A stretch of 64,000 bases of DNA from Datnioides undecimradiatus (lineage: Eukaryota; Chordata; Actinopteri; Lobotiformes; Datnioididae), in contig WARS01000126.1 in the NCBI GenBank assembly GCA_008933995.1, positions 276,001 to 340,000 on the forward strand, read 5' to 3'. The translations under genes were made by a program, and so were the position numbers. Of this stretch, positions 12,601 through 27,190 are shown one piece after another. Positions within the stretch are counted from its first letter, which is position 1; each line of letters opens with the position of its first letter. The notes below the pieces were generated by a model. It saw nothing but the letters and a program-made list of their open reading frames with translations. It did not search any database and was not told the DNA's origin.

Positions 12601-15600
12601 ATCAACTGAAATTTTCAATTACTGTCATCCTGACTTTCAATTTAATTTCATATTAATCTCTTTAAGTCTCATTACAGGGGCCAAAAATTGAGTTCAAATT
12701 CTGCAAAAGTCAACAGACCTACTGAGCTCTGAATGACATTTTGGACGCAAAATAAAAACAAATGAGAAGACGTTAAATACGAATTTGCAGCGTATCCTGA
12801 GAAGGGATCGCCTGAGCATCCAACACTGGATTTAAGCCTCTGAGACACTGTGGAGAAATAAGCTTAATATGGGAAAAGCTTTTATTTGATTAGACTATAT
12901 GTGATTAGGGAACTTCCAGAGCCCAGGGTTAAGCCTGTATGACCAATCAATTTGTTTCATCTCGTTAGTAAAACAACAGCATATTAATGGTATCAGCACC
13001 TTAACAACAGCTGTAAAGAATCCTTTTGCACATCAAAACACAGCTGCGATGCCAAAGAGAAAACAACTGGAAGATGTTAGAAAAAAAACAAAACAATGGC
13101 CCAATCAAACATTATGAAACATGTAAAATCAAAGACATGTCCAGACTCCTTCCTTATTCATAAAGTATTGCGGACGTCTGCACTTAGCGGCGGCTCAAAG
13201 CTGGAACTCATATTACAGCAGGCTCGACTCCCACATTGCAAGTTGCAGTGTTGGAAACAAAGACATGGTCCTGATTTCTAAATATATCAGCGTTTTAGGG
13301 ATGCGAGTTTAAAGCATTGTGCATATTTTGATCTGAAGAAGGAGAAGGACACGCTAATAGGATGCACTGAGTGGAAGTGAAGCAATTTAATATTTGAAAT
13401 CTTGTAAAGCTGGAGTTGAGTCTAATTTATATTTTTTTTTATTAGAAGAGAGTAATCTAATAATATACAAAATAATGGGAAATTACAGTAATTTGACCAT
13501 TTGAAGAACTAATTACATGCATTTAAAACAGCAACATGCACTGCAAGTAGCCCACAGATTAGAGAGTCAGTCTAAACTCCAAAGGCAGCAGAAATTGTAT
13601 CCACAGGCTGACAAGTGTTGCATCTAAGAAGCATCTTCAGTGTCCTTCAGCATGCAAGCAGCGGTTTAGCACACACGGGAAGTGAGCATGTATCCAAGCT
13701 GGTTTCCAGGAAGAGTCTAAACTATGGAAAGCCCAGAGGGGAAAACAGGTGGTCACTCACCACCTGCACTACCGAAAAAACAAGCCAAAACCTTGTCCCA
13801 CACTGCCGAAGTGACTGCTGTTGATAATCCAAAAGCTGCTGCTTAACTAACGTCAGACCTTCTCTTTCTCATTTCTTTCATCCTCCCCTTCCATTAAACT
13901 GGCTCCTCGTTATAGCTTGCACCCAGTTATTGATCCCATCCAGCACTTTTCAGTCTGAATCCACTTATTTTAAGTTGCATCTGGACAAAAAGATCAAGAT
14001 GTTGAATGCAAAGTCATTTGGTGTGATAATTACAGAACCATACATGCCAAACTCTTGAAATACATCTGTGGGAAGTGACTGTGTTATAACTTTTGCCACC
14101 ACTAGTAATATTTAGAAGAGTTTGAGTCAAAAGAGACACACTCAGAAATCTGAACCAACTGACAGAAGAACCTACGTCAAAAAAGACTTTCCAGCACTGA
14201 CCACGGTGTTTTGACTAAAGTGACATCTCGGAGGAACGGTGAGGAAACATCACAGAACCAAGAACAGGAGGTTAAATAAAGGCCATAATGATCCGACTCA
14301 TCTAATGGCCTAATCAGGAGAGAAAAGACTTCAGGATGTGAGCGAAATGGTCCTAATCACCGGATAGTTAAAATAATGAGCCTCTCCAAAGCTTTCACGA
14401 AAACCTTTAGTCCCTAAATGTTGCTTCCCCAGAGCGTCTCTGTGCTTCGCGGGCTGCCACTCCTGCATGGTTTTGCGATTAGCACATGTGCTGTCACCAT
14501 GGAGAAGCTATAAACTGTGGCTGGCCTGGATAATATTCCACCTGCTCGCGTTAACCTGACTCCATACGCCGCGCATTATTTCTTCTGGAACGGTTTCAGT
14601 TAAGGCTCCAGACTTGTGACTCAGTACATTAGTCACTCCTGAACACGTGCACTGTATAGGACCCTGCTTCTCTGTGCAGGGACGTAGGACTAAAAGTGAA
14701 AAAGCACCTGTTTAGTCAATGAAAAAAAACCAAAATCAGCTGGGTGAATGAGTAATGAGTGCACGAGGGAATACCACCCTGGATTACTGGTGACGTTACT
14801 TGTTTTATTCAAAACACATACCAAACATACCCAAGTGATCATGCAAGCCACACAGCTTTCGACTGTTTACACCAAGAACATTTCGCTCTCGAAGGACACT
14901 GTGTCACAGGAGTTCTTAAAGTATTGTAAACCGGGCTGCCACGTTGAAAAGGCCATAAATCATTCAGTCATTTAATCAACTGTTGGATTGGCTTTACACT
15001 CACATTCCCAGGTGCACTTTGATTACAGGCTAGATTTTAATCCACCGAGTTTATACTCGACGAGACGCATCACTCTGGAAACGGATACATACAGCGCTAA
15101 ATGTTTTAAAATGGAGCAAAGTGCTCAAAACTAAGAAGCACGCAGTGCTGCTTGTCACTTCATTGATACTCAATCCATATAGGGGCCGGTTCAGATGGAT
15201 CAGCTGCAGTCCCAGTCGGACAGTCCACCACAATTTGCCTAAGCTTAAGATTAAACGAGTCGCTGTTTTATAGTGTATTAGGTGGACACTAGGACCCAGG
15301 CAACATTTGCCCATTTAAGGTGAGAGCACCTCAAATGTTAAGAGGCTCATGGAGCACAGGTGTGTCTGCTTCATCCCTGCTTCCGTGATCGCTCCTATGC
15401 AACCTGAGGTAATGGATTCATATATTAAAATATAAATGAAATCCATGAATAGTGGCAGTGGGAAGGTATATGGTATGGGTTCATTTTGTTTTCATATTAT
15501 TACTTTTAATTGTGGAAGTGTTTGTTTGTGCCGTAAGCCTAATAATGGCTAAAACATACTGATGATTGGTGGGAGGTGGTGGGAAACCAGTTTGAGATAT

Positions 15601-17890
15601 TGCTTTCCTGCAAAATTTTAACTGATTTGTTAAATTACTCAGTTTCTTTATTGCAGCAATAAGCAAATGTCAGTGCAATTATGTTCACCCCTCTGTGGGC
15701 TGCCCTCACTCAAACACAGAGAGCAGAGGAGGGAAAGACAGCGGAGGAGGCTGCATGCACAGTAATAAATTACACCAAAACCATACTTCCTGCTCTGCCT
15801 ATCTCGCTACTTGATCTCACCACACACCCTTGACATCAACCAAACATTTAAAAACATTCACACATGTTGCCAGTTAAAAGTTTGGAACTGGTGCATATTC
15901 AGAACCAGGTTTCCGGGGGTAGAACTAACATAATTTTGCTAACATACCATATACACATATGGCTGGATAGCATGAATGTTATAGATATATTACCCCAGCC
16001 ATATTATGTTTCAACTATAGTGAGACATGATCAAAATGTGTTGATCAACAAGGCAGATCAGATCAACCACACAACTATGAAACAGGTTGCCATTAAACTT
16101 GTACTGACTGTCCTCATACAGTGAAGCCAAATGACTTTGGTTATCCTCTGTCTGTCCCAGTGGCAGCGTAATGAAGTTGACAGTTTCGTTTTTTTCATCC
16201 AACATAATCATTATTCTGTCACAGTACTGTCCAAAACTTTGGTAAGAGCCAGTTATCTGCAAAATGAATGACATTACTATCAGCCTCTGCTGTACTTTGC
16301 AATTAGCATGTTGAATTAACATGGTTTTTACAGGGGCTTCTTTACAGTTTATTGTTACCCATATGTGACAATGCGTGTGTTGTTGTAACCAGAGGGATGT
16401 ACCAAATGTATAACAGCATGTAGTGATCAAGTTAATTATGGACTTTTTGGAAGGAAAAGAGGAATTTTACAGGAGACAGGTTTGGCTGTGGGAGTCCAGA
16501 TTGTATGAAGACCATAGTTGGGATGTACAGATGAGTTTTAAGTGATATGTCTGAATTAAGTAAGTACAGACTCCCAAATACCCTTACAATACCCATAAAC
16601 AGCACCAAGGTTGATGAAGAGGAAGTGGCACTACCTAACCCAGATATTCATGTGTCAGGAGCAGCTCGCAATACTTTGGTTGCTTCTTTAACCTTTAACT
16701 ACTTTGACTTTAGCAGTTTCGCTTCCACGAGCCCCCCTCCCCCTACAATCTGCTCCTCACTTTTCCTGACATTAAGGGAGAGATAGTTTCTTCACACCAC
16801 ACGCCACGAGATTCCTCACCTCCTTCCAGCAAGGCTGATTCATCGTTTTCAGTGATCAGTCCTACTACTGTGTCGTCACAGGCAGGCATCGCCCACGCAT
16901 GTGAGGCGTGCATGGCCATTCATTCATAAGAAAAAGAGGGAGTTCAGCAGCAGAGGACTGGGCACGCTGCCCTGCGGGGGCCCTGTGTTCTTGGTGTGAG
17001 TGGAACAAGTGTGACTTCCATTTCTCACTGCCTGGGGCCTGTCCATCACAAGGCTTAAGATCCAATTGCCGGTGCTCAATGCCAGAAAGCTCAAGCTTCT
17101 GGCTTTGAGCTTAGAGCGGAAGGGATGGTATTAAATGTTAAGAGGAAGTCAAAAAACAACAGCCCTGCCATAGGTCAAGGTTTATTCCCAGCACCTCTAG
17201 ATAGATGTGGATCAGGTGTGGTACTGAGCCCTTGATATGAGTCACAACACTTTAGGCTGACAGGTGTGAAGCCTATGTGAGAGCTAAATGGGAAATGGTG
17301 GTTTTCTAAAGACAGGTGGGGATTACAGCCTGAGCCAGGACAGGTTGAATATGTCAGAGCAGACATCTGCCAGTTGACTGGATGCCATCAGGGCCAACAG
17401 CCTTTTGTACACTCACTCACACCGGAGAGTTCCTCAGCCCAGCTGTCAGCGTCAGTGTCAGGTAGTGGACGCTTCAGGCGGCATGGGACTCCCTTGCTAG
17501 TGCCAAAACAAGTGTGAAATCTATTTTGCTCAGCTGGGAGGCTTTGTCACTCACTGGCCTGTTTTGCCGTGCTCACAGTCTGTGGTCTTTGGTACCTGAA
17601 AGCCTTTATTTATTTTGTATTGAGAATAAAAAACAGAACTTTTGTGCCTCATGTACAGGCGACATGGGCACATGCAGCTATCAGGCATAAACTGATAAGC
17701 TGCACACCACGGCTCAACACGAGCAAACATCTATAACTTTATGACAACACATGAGCAGCAATATAAACAAACCAAAATACTTGAGGAACACATGCCAATT
17801 TGACAAGTCCCAATACAGAAACTCTGCCAGTCATGCACAACAGAATGAGTGACAGCATAAAGCAGCTTTGAATGGATGATGTAGAAATAT
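6685..17890. other. Gene-free stretch
   Basis: No supported gene. It holds a 24-bp perfect palindrome (8098-8121), short A/T runs, and otherwise unique-looking sequence. The block 12000-12600 is less AT-rich and has open frames on both strands, but none has a recognisable domain or a convincing exon structure. Confidence 0.45.
8098..8121. repeat. 24-bp perfect palindrome
   Basis: The 12-bp half GTAGCTAGGTAG is followed directly by its reverse complement, with no spacer. It is built from AGCTA/TAGCT units. No flanking element that would explain it is visible. Confidence 0.9.
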
Positions 17891-17897
17891 TTGACAG

Positions 17898-18060
17898 TAA
17901 GATAAGATGAGATGATCCCTTTTTTGGTCACACAAAGGGGACATTTGCAGTGTTAAAGGCAGCGAAAAGGACCACAAAACAGAATGTGGCATCAAAAAAA
18001 CATAAATAAATAGATAACAATTTAAGCAAGAGAATGTTGGTTGCAGTTAGATATGCATTA
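17898..18060 (-). mobile_element. 3' end of a diverged fish LINE-like repeat
   Basis: On the plus strand the segment starts with agataagatgagatgatc, then a ...cacaaaggggacatttgcag motif and an A-rich stretch. This matches the widespread teleost repeat that ends, on its own strand, in GGGACTAATAAAGG and a (TTATC)n tail. The element therefore runs on the minus strand with its 3' end near 17898. The match is from memory of the family, and the copy is old. Confidence 0.5.
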
Positions 18061-18219
18061 TATATGCAGATACCATTAACCCCTCCATCCTTGCAGACAG
18101 ACTCAAATGTAGGCCAGGCATTGCTGAAACTGCTTTGGGCTGTTTTTTCTTCAATTTGGCTACACTGACAGTGTTTCTGTGGATTAATTTACTTTACAAA
18201 CTGCTGAGATCAAATGTGG

Positions 18220-18800
18220 CTTTCCAAATGGATTCATCCAGAACCTATTTTATTTACACCATAGAATCTTATATACATCACAAACATCTCTTTGCATAGC
18301 TACGCAGACGATACACAACTCTACCTGTAATTTAAACTTCTTTAAACTTTGGCAAACTGGCTTCACCAATGGACCCTCTTTTACAAATGTAAAAGTAAGT
18401 GAGTGTTTGGGTTTGGTTACTGTTTGAGCCAACTGAGGAATGTTTCCAAAATTACATAAATTCTGTCTTTTGGTGTTACACAGAAGATTATACAGGCTTT
18501 TATATCCTCCCACCTCGATTACTGCAATGCCTTGTTTACTTGTCTCAGTCAAGCTATGGAGCAGCTCCAAATTGTTTGAAATTCCCCAGCCAGCCTACTG
18601 ACCAGAACAAAGCATTTCTCACACATCAGACCAATCTTGGCTTCACTGCACTGGCTACCAGTCTCAGTCCTATTAATCCCATACACAGCGTTGCATGGTC
18701 TGGCACCAGAGTATATAGTGTAACTGAACTTCTTATACTTAACTGTCCAAACAAGTCTGCCAGTGTGGGTCTTCTAACTGATCCAGGTTAATGAACAGCC
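18220..18800 (+). mobile_element. L2/Rex-like LINE relic with reverse-transcriptase motifs
   Basis: Translated pieces show HSYADDTQLYL (18295-18327), the YADD catalytic box of non-LTR reverse transcriptase. Further on come ISSHLDYCNALFTC (from about 18499) and LLTRTKHFSHIRPILASLHWLPV (about 18595-18665), in the order and spacing typical of L2-type LINE reverse transcriptases. Frames shift and stops interrupt, so the copy is dead. The longest open frame across it is not the ancestral frame. Confidence 0.75.
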
Positions 18801-21800
18801 TTCCATAGCAGGTTGGCAAGTTCCTATATTTAAATGATTATTGTGTCTCCACCCTCTTTGACAACTGGCTCTTCACCCTTTGTTTCTGTACGGCCACTGG
18901 GGGTGTACTAAAATTGCATTCAGCGCTGCAGCACTGATTCAGTGACACAGTCTCCTTGGAAGAAGAAGATATGGTCTGTTGGGTGACCGACTGTGTAGTG
19001 AGGCTTTGACAATGAAGAGAGGGGGATGTGGAGCGGGGTAGTTGACCCTCCCCTCACAACTGTGACCATTCCTGCCTTGTAGCCCTTGCCTCCAGCCCCC
19101 CTCTCGACGCTCTATGCCCAGCTCATGCCCACCCTCCCCTTGGCTCTGTAAGCGACTGTCTAGGACAGATTACGCTGGCAGGCGCCCAGGCCAATGCCAG
19201 GCCCTCATCAACAGAGCAGCCTTTGTGCTGAGATGACAAGCCACAAAGTCAAGCCAACATCTGCAGGATAAAGGGCTGGAAGGGTGGGAAGGTCAGCTGA
19301 GGGGAGGAAAGGCCAGAGTGGAACAGAAGGGCAGGAGACAAGAAGGAAGAAAAACACACTGTTGAACTCAGCTGGACGGACTCAACAGCTCCCCCCAGAG
19401 ATGTCTCGGCACTGCAGAATGATATGCGCCACGAAGCTTCAGTCATATTCTCTATCAACTTGTTTGAGCTACTAGTCAACAGGGAAACAGAATGTCAATG
19501 GTCATGGTCAAAAATAGATTCTTTTTGGCACAAGTAAAATGTTTTGAATCTGAAATGATGTGAAATAATCAATATCTTGATCATGTTAAGTGCTGAGTGT
19601 AGCTGTAGCTGTAGCTAGCTCAGTTAGCCAAGCAGACTGGGGGTACTCAGCAGGGAATACTGGCAAGGAGCGGCACTGGAATGGGGATCAACGCTGAAGC
19701 CAGGGGAGCAAGAAGATAGAACTTAGCTTCTGAGACTGACAGAGGCCAGTCTGAGTTTGGGGAATCTAGTATGAGGTCATTTATTGCCAAACTTCCTTCT
19801 TCTCTCTCAGCAGGGGGTAAATCCACATTTATAACTTATTTTCACAGTATAAGAGGATGATACACATTAGTGGCTTGCTGTTAGCCATGTTTTACTTCTG
19901 CCTTACAAATCGGCACAGTGGTTAAACTAAACATACTACAATATCTGGAATTAGGTAGTACTGCATACTGCTTTTGATGTGGCATGTAGCATGTAGTGGT
20001 TTCGAATACAGCTTAAGTGTAGCAAACACAATCAGGCTAAGCAGTCAAATGGCGCTGGTTATCAACTCAGTACTCAGTTGCACCAGGGTTTCCTCATCTA
20101 GTATGAGTATGTTCATATAAAAAGGAAAGTGTCCGCATCAGATATTCAATCACAAATGTAATGTTGGAAGCCACATCTTACAAAAGAAGAACAAACTATT
20201 ATCTGAAACAAATATGAGGAATTTAAGGATATAATTCAACAAGGAACACAGAAATGTGTGTGCTATATTTTTTTTTACAAGATTAAGATTAAAAACTCTG
20301 ATACTACTACTACTAATAATAGTAAAAAAGAAATTGATAGTAAAAGATGAGCTGTGAGAAGGAGGGAGAAAACAAATGAGAAACATTAGAGACTGATTTA
20401 GTGAGAACTTGCAGTAGCCGTGTATAGTGCTTTTTAAAACATTTTGAAGCACTGTAGGCTCAAATTTATTAATCCAAATCTGTCTGAATCAGACACTCTC
20501 CAGATGCACTGGAGCAAAATTGGTGTCAATTGAGGAAATGATGTGGATTGCAGAGCATGTTTAAAACAAGTTTTTCAGAAAATAGAGTGAAAGACCTGAT
20601 AATCTCTCAATAGCTGAAGCATTTGCACAATTCCGCTCAACTACATCCTGATTTGTTGATGAATTTTAGATCTTTAGATGGTTGTTGCACAGCCACCATC
20701 GGAACAATAAACTCACAATCCAAGTTTAGGAAGTCTGGCAAAAGACTGGAACTATGTGCATAATTTCCTCTAATTCATGCACTGGAAGTCAGATTTCTTT
20801 AGAAAGAAGAGGAAAAGAAGAAAAAGAAGAAGAACAATAACTGGACAAACAAGAGGGCCTGGCTGCAAAGTGGCTCTGCTTAATTCAAGGAACTAAGTGT
20901 GCCTGTTTTCATATAAGTGCAACAAGTGCAAGTCTGGTGTTGGATGATATCAGCATGAAATAGCAGAATATAACAGCTGTGACTCTGCAAAAGCTTTCAA
21001 TGTGGTTTCTTTGGTGTTTGTGGGCTTTATTTCTAAAATGTTCCTCTACGGTTGCAAATTAGGTGCAAAGATTTTCCTGTGAGGTTTCTCTGGTGTTTGA
21101 GAAGGTACCTACTGGGATTTTGTTTTGTTTCTATGTGCACCAAACAGTTGATAGCGCGTACTACTATGTATTTCCATCATGCACAAGGTGGAATTGTCAT
21201 GGCAATACTGTCATGGCAGCACAAGAAATACGGCAAATGTGTCAGTGGTGCCAGTGTTAGCATTGTTGCAGCAGACATTGCAGCAGAGTGTTTATTTAGT
21301 GTCTGTGAGTGGAAAACATTTTTCTGTTCTGAGTCAATGAAGGTCAATAAACCTTTGGTGAGAGTGTTAACAGATGAAGCCTGACTCTCTGTGGCTGTGA
21401 CGCATTTGTCTGCTCCATTCATGACCGGGTGTGGTCCTCTGAGCTCATGGCCTCATGGTGGAGGCTAGCTAGTTGAACCTTGGAAACATATACCAATCTG
21501 AGCAGGAGGGGACCTCAACAAGAGTGACACCCTGATTTATGATGATTAATAGCATGCTGAAATGATGAAGCCACGGAGTCTTGGTGGAGCTGGTGTATGT
21601 CACATCTAGAGCTGTTGAATGTGCCTCTCAAGAGCCATGCTGGTTTGACTCTGCAGCAGCCATAATAAAATACAAACACACAAACGTAGGTCTGGACTGT
21701 AGGTATATAGGCCTGTAATAGTTTTCTTGTGTCTGTTGCAACATCTCTGCCTCTGAAGAGAGTAAACACCACTGAACAGTTGATTCACTGAGGTCAAACA

Positions 21801-24528
21801 AGGCTTCTTCTCATAGAATGACAAAGGGAACTTCCAAAGTGTAGATTTCACCACAGTATGTAGTTGGGAAATGTAACATGGCAAGTAGAACCACAAGAAT
21901 CTATGTTTCATTAAGTCTCTGCAACTTGCATATGTGCAATTTGACAACTGCTGTAAGAGGATGCAATTCATTCTATGATCTGTGTAAGTAGTGGTGTCAT
22001 AACACTTGATTACAAAAAAACCCCAAAAAGGAATTCATGTTGCTTAATTTATGAACAGCCAACCACTTAAAATCACATCAAATGCAGCAGGGCTTCATCA
22101 ATAATCCATATAATAAAATATCTGGCAATGATTATTTTACATTATATGCTCGATATTTTACATCCAACAGGAAAAGCGGTAATGTAGACTCACACATACT
22201 GAAATGTGGGGGACAACAGCGACAGGATTACCTCAGCAATCATTACTGGGCTTTTGTTTGATGAAGTGTTCCTGGACCCTCCTCACAGGAAGTCCCAGGT
22301 GTGAAACTTCAGTCTGGCTAAGGCCTGAAAACAACACAGCTGTCAGCAGCATTAGGAAAGTCTGGATGTCCGAAGGGTGATGTGTCAGGATCACCACGGT
22401 GACCTTACATTTGTTGGAACTGGATTTATTAGGAAAGAAGTGCTTTCTTCATAAGAAGGTTATCTTCTTAACTTAAGAAAGGTTCTGTTGTGCTACTGCT
22501 TTGGTCTTATTGTATTTTGTCTTGTCTCTAAGTGTTGGACGAGCATTTTGACAAGGTCTCACCCAAGAACATGATGCTGTCACATCTTTAACTAACTTTA
22601 ACAACTGGCTTTTGAATAATAAGTAAGTTGTAGACATAAATAATAAAAATACAAGGTGTCATTTCATAGACAATTCAAGACTATAGTGGAAGGAGTACTC
22701 TCTAAAGGCTCCCCTAACTAATTTGTACCAGCTATTCTGAAATTGTTGTCATACATCAGAATCCATTCGTGCTTGCATGAATATATACCTTGCATATATT
22801 CCTAACAAACTTGATTGATGTTACGTATGTGAAATAGGAGCTATATGGTTCTTCAGTGTATACTGCAGAGGACTGGCTATTTCAAAGCACACTCCCATCA
22901 AAGCCCCAACAGGTTAGAGTCTACTCCAGCTCCATTTGTATTCATTAGTACAGGCTCCCACCAACTCATCAGCGTGGAAGGACACTCAAAATGGACTCTA
23001 TGGAACCTATTGACTGACTCCATTGATTTTGAGTTTCCTGAGACCAGCTGATAACTTGTACATGATTAAGTATTCCGGTAATTAGCAGGACTGGGTGCAG
23101 TAAGGCCTCGCTCGGTACTAATTATCAGAACCAGTGTCAACAAACACCAACAAATCACCAAACCAGTATGATGCTTTCATTTCTCTGCATTGCACCAAGT
23201 TAGCTGATACAGGACAGTCTGTCTGGCAGAGGAACAGTGATAGAATGACACCTGTTTTTGCACAGCAGGCACCAGGACATGCTGGTCCACAAAGGTAATC
23301 AAGATGGCGCCCATCGGTGGAGCAGCCGTTGTTCACACTTTTTTTTTTAATTTAATTTTTTAATTATTTTATTTATTTATATGCATTTATTTATTTCAGT
23401 CATTGCAATCCATCACTACCAGACTACTCAGTCAGCAGAGTTCCTCTCACTTCAAGACAGAACAGCAAACACTGGAAAATCAGTTATTGTTCGTCCAACC
23501 TGCAGTTCATGAACATTAATTACTGCCCATTCGATCATTGCTGGGAGTTCACTTCAGCTGAGTTGAGTTCAGTTTACATTCCATCACAGACGGACACACA
23601 TTGGTCTGTTTAACTTGCATGATGCCCTCGTTAGCTACCAAGCTAACCGAGGAGACACAGCCCTTTATTGTGGCCAGGAATGTCAGCAGCACTGACCTTT
23701 TGCTAAACTTTCAGCAACATATCAAATTCCCCAGCTGGGGAGAACAGACTGTGGACAATTGTTACACATGGTCCAAGGACAGGCAAAGGCTCTCACTGTT
23801 CGCAGCAAATCAAACAACCTGGCCATCTTCCTTTCTGTAAAAACGATGTCTGCAACAGGAAGTTAAAGCGAAGTATCATGCAGTGGACTGACCAATCAGA
23901 GGCCACTCTTCAGCACCATCTGAGTTAAGCAAATTTGCGCTGTGCTGTGGGATATAGAGTGTTTAGAGTGAAGCAAACGACGGTACAGAAAGAAACTAGA
24001 ATCATGTTTATGCAAACATCAATCACATGTCTGTGTTTTCAGTTTGGAGTGCAGGCATGAGCTTGCGTACTTCATGTGAGAAGGAGATAAACAACACTTT
24101 GAACAACATTTCAATTAAATATGCATTGCCAGATAATTTCACATTGCTATTTACTTCTATCTACTCATTTCTGATGCTTGATGAAAGTGTATCACAGCCA
24201 AAGGTGGTGTATATGTAAATGTAAAGGTAAGATGGTGTATAGGTAAATGTGTCAGATTGATAATAGTACAGGTGGATGTGAAGCTGCAGTGTCAGGCAGA
24301 GAGAACAATCACAAAAGAAGGCATGGTGTTTGGGCGAGTTTGGGTTCGTACACTGAGTGGAGGTTTTCTTACAGCCCTGATTGGTCCGTAATGGATATGC
24401 AGTGTATTCCAATATTCACATGCATGACAAATCTGCACACACACACAGATTGACACACAGAAAAATGATCACAGCTGACAGCTCCAGAATATCTCCCTTG
24501 ACACCACAGCTATCCTGTGCATATGTGC
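18801..24528. other. Gene-free stretch
   Basis: No supported gene. Purine-rich sequence occurs at 20800-20850. A T-rich and (TTTA)-like run lies at 23338-23400, just after a CpG-containing segment (AAGATGGCGCCC at about 23301). That arrangement resembles the 5' end of some LINEs, but the open frame that follows (23601-23840) has no motif I can name. Confidence 0.4.
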
Positions 24529-24553
24529 GCACACACACACACACACACACACA
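24529..24553. repeat. (CA)n microsatellite
   Basis: About twelve uninterrupted CA units, followed by looser CA-rich sequence to about 24595. Confidence 0.95.
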
Positions 24554-26785
24554 AACAACCACACATACACATACGTTCGCACATGCACACACATTGCACG
24601 TGCTACAGACACAACCCGTCGTCCTCAGCTGTTTTCCCTGAACCAAAAACCGGTCTCGTTTGTGCGTGACTGCAGCAGTGGGATATTGTGTTACTATGTG
24701 GGTGCTGGTGTGTGAGAATGAGTATGGGGTGGCAGGATTTAGCTCTATAAGCTTCGCAGGGTTAGGGGTATCTGGGGTATCCATGGCAAGCAGCTTCCCC
24801 GAACCTAAGCCCCTCTTCCTGGGTATACGGCTGCCACACCTGTCCCCACTGACATGTGCAATATCACTTTCCCTGGCTCACATACAGACTGAGGACAGGG
24901 TGAGATAGTGTGTGAATTGTGTGCGTGTGTTGATGTCAGACTGCAGTCTGTTGCTGAAAGACAGTAAATATGAGCACTATATGTGTAACTTTTGATTATT
25001 TCATTTGTTGCCATTAGAGTGCTCTCTGTGTTATGCCAGCATGGGCATACTGAAAACCAATTTGTGCAATTTAGTCCATGAGAGATGACATAGTATACTG
25101 TGTATATACTGTATGTGTGTCATTAGGTGAATGAAGCCACGCTGACTGATTCTAAATACTTAACATTAGGCTAGGCTATGCTTCCATCTGTAAATTGCTA
25201 CCCCTGGTACACAACTCAACAAAGTTTAATGCTCTGGAACAACAGGGAAAATGCACCTGGAAGCTTTATAGAGATGTGCTAAAACCTGTGCAAATAAATG
25301 GATGTAGTAGTGGATAATAAGGTAGATAATTCAATTCGGAGGAAGTAAGTCTTCAGAAAGCTTGCAAACGGTTTTGGCACTGACAGTGTCACAGAAACAG
25401 TCTAGAAGCAGCAGAGACAGTGGTGCGTGGTTTGTTCACTTTCATTAATTAGGCTTGGAGATAATGGCAATTCCACAGAAATATACCTCCTGTCTGACTC
25501 AAGACACAGTGCAGCTCTGCATCACAGCCAGCATCTAGTAAGGACTGGGAAACTCTCACTCCTGCCTCCTCTTTCTGTTCCAACATCACTTATATTGCTT
25601 CAGAACAGCCAAACTCACCGTTTAGTTCTTCTCATCCAAATACCATTCCATTCTGCTGCAAATAGCTTACAAATGCATACATGCCAACCCAAATCTTACC
25701 TGCTAAAAGGCCGACTCCTGTCACACTTAGTCTGACTAAACAACATGTGTAAAGGTGAACAACAAAACCCATTTTGTGTGAAGCTTTAAAACAAAACGTG
25801 CAACGCAGAAGCGCTCCAGAGGAGAGTGCAGCTAAATGCTTTCAAATCACAGGTATGTTCAAAAGCAAGGGACATTGTTAGGGTTTAAAAAACACGTAGC
25901 ACTTGTAACAGCACAACCATCGGGATAGAGAGAAGGATAAAAAAGAGCTAATAGAACTTATGCAAGCTTTTGTAGTTACTAGTGTTATCACGGGGTACTT
26001 TAGTTCATCTGACAGAGCTTTGGGGGTACGTGTGAAAAGAAAAGAGCTGCTTCAGGGGATGGGATCTGTATGTCTTCTGGGCTGAAAGCTAATGCAGCTT
26101 TGTTGCTTCTGCCGAGTCCCTGAATGTAAACTTTTTATGCTCTGGACAAAGAGAAAGGAAAAACAGAGAATGAATTGTTGTTGGACGGATCTGTCTGTTA
26201 TTCCAGCTCGCCCTGTTGAAATGTCCCCCCTCCCAGGTTCAGCTGGGGAGAAGCATATATCTACAGTATGTGATTACACTGTCTTTTCTACCTTTAACTT
26301 AGTGTGTGCTGACTTCATTTTTGTTGGATGTGAGACTTTGCCCTCGGGGGTGCTGAGGAATGCTGGGAGAAAAGATGGATATTATGCTTGGGGGAAACAG
26401 TACCTGGTCTCACACCCCTGCCCTCCAGGGCCATTTTCATTGGGTTGCCAGTCAAAAGGGACCCCATGCTTGGCCTGAAAAACTAAGAGGTGTGAGAAAA
26501 TAGGTGCAAGGAAGAGCAGGGAGAGATACTGCGTGTGGAGGGCGTCAGAGCTTTGAAGAAAGAAGAGGTATTTTCATGAAGCATGAGAAAATGCATCATT
26601 GCGTTGATGTCGCTGAAGCAAGTGGGGCACAAACATTTGAATATCTGAAGGGTTAGAGCGTCGCTTGCTTCAAATACAGTGCTTGTTAAATGATGACTGA
26701 AATGCCCCATCAAGTACAAGACAATGAAATGCAGTTTAGGGTCTAACCAACAGTGCAAAAGTAATTTGCAGTGTATGGTGGAGAT
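24554..26785. other. Gene-free stretch
   Basis: No supported gene and no recognised repeat beyond the CA-rich edge. The segment 26092-26478 has an open frame on the plus strand with no homology I recognise. Confidence 0.4.
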
Positions 26786-26789
26786 GTTT

Positions 26790-27190
26790 AAGAGGGTGTG
26801 GGGATGGGCAATTCACTGTCACCGTGGTAAGGTGATCAAGGTGATGAGTGGATGAAGCTGTTCCTGAACCTACTGGTGCTGACGGTAAGACTCCTGTAAC
26901 AGTTTGTGGTTGGGGTATGGTGCAGGCACTCTGCGCTGGACATCCTCATTGGTGGAGACTGGAGAACGATGGAATTCATTGTGCAGTTTTCACGAAACTC
27001 TGTGCTGCTCTCCAGTCAGAGAGAGCAGCTACCATACCATATTGAGGTGCAGCTGGTAAGGTGCAGAGGTACACCAGAACTTGTGGAATTGTGGAGACAG
27101 ACGGCGTCTCTTCTTCAGTTTCAGGAAGAAGAGAAGCTGGTAAGCTTCCTTGAAGTGTTGACGGTCACCCATAAAGTTCTTGTGCTTTAG
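26790..27190 (-). mobile_element. Diverged interspersed repeat, probable LINE relic
   Basis: The strings gatgaagctgttcctgaacc, ggtaagactcctgtaac, gaggtgcagctggtaaggtg and ttcaggaagaagagaagctgg, in this order, resemble a repeat common in teleost genomes that is usually linked to the (GATAA)-tailed element seen at 17.9 kb. Orientation is inferred from that family. The copy is old and its edges are uncertain. Confidence 0.42.

Noticed and set aside
16011-16430. Minus-strand 139-codon open frame
   Set aside because: No family signature and no flanking splice logic; it is within chance range for 64 kb.
23290-23840. Possible LINE 5' end with an AAGATGGCGCCC start
   Set aside because: Only a short resemblance; the following frame has no endonuclease or RNA-binding motif that I can identify.
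24416-24784. Cys/Val-rich minus-strand open frame
   Set aside because: It is a translation of the (GT)n side of a microsatellite.
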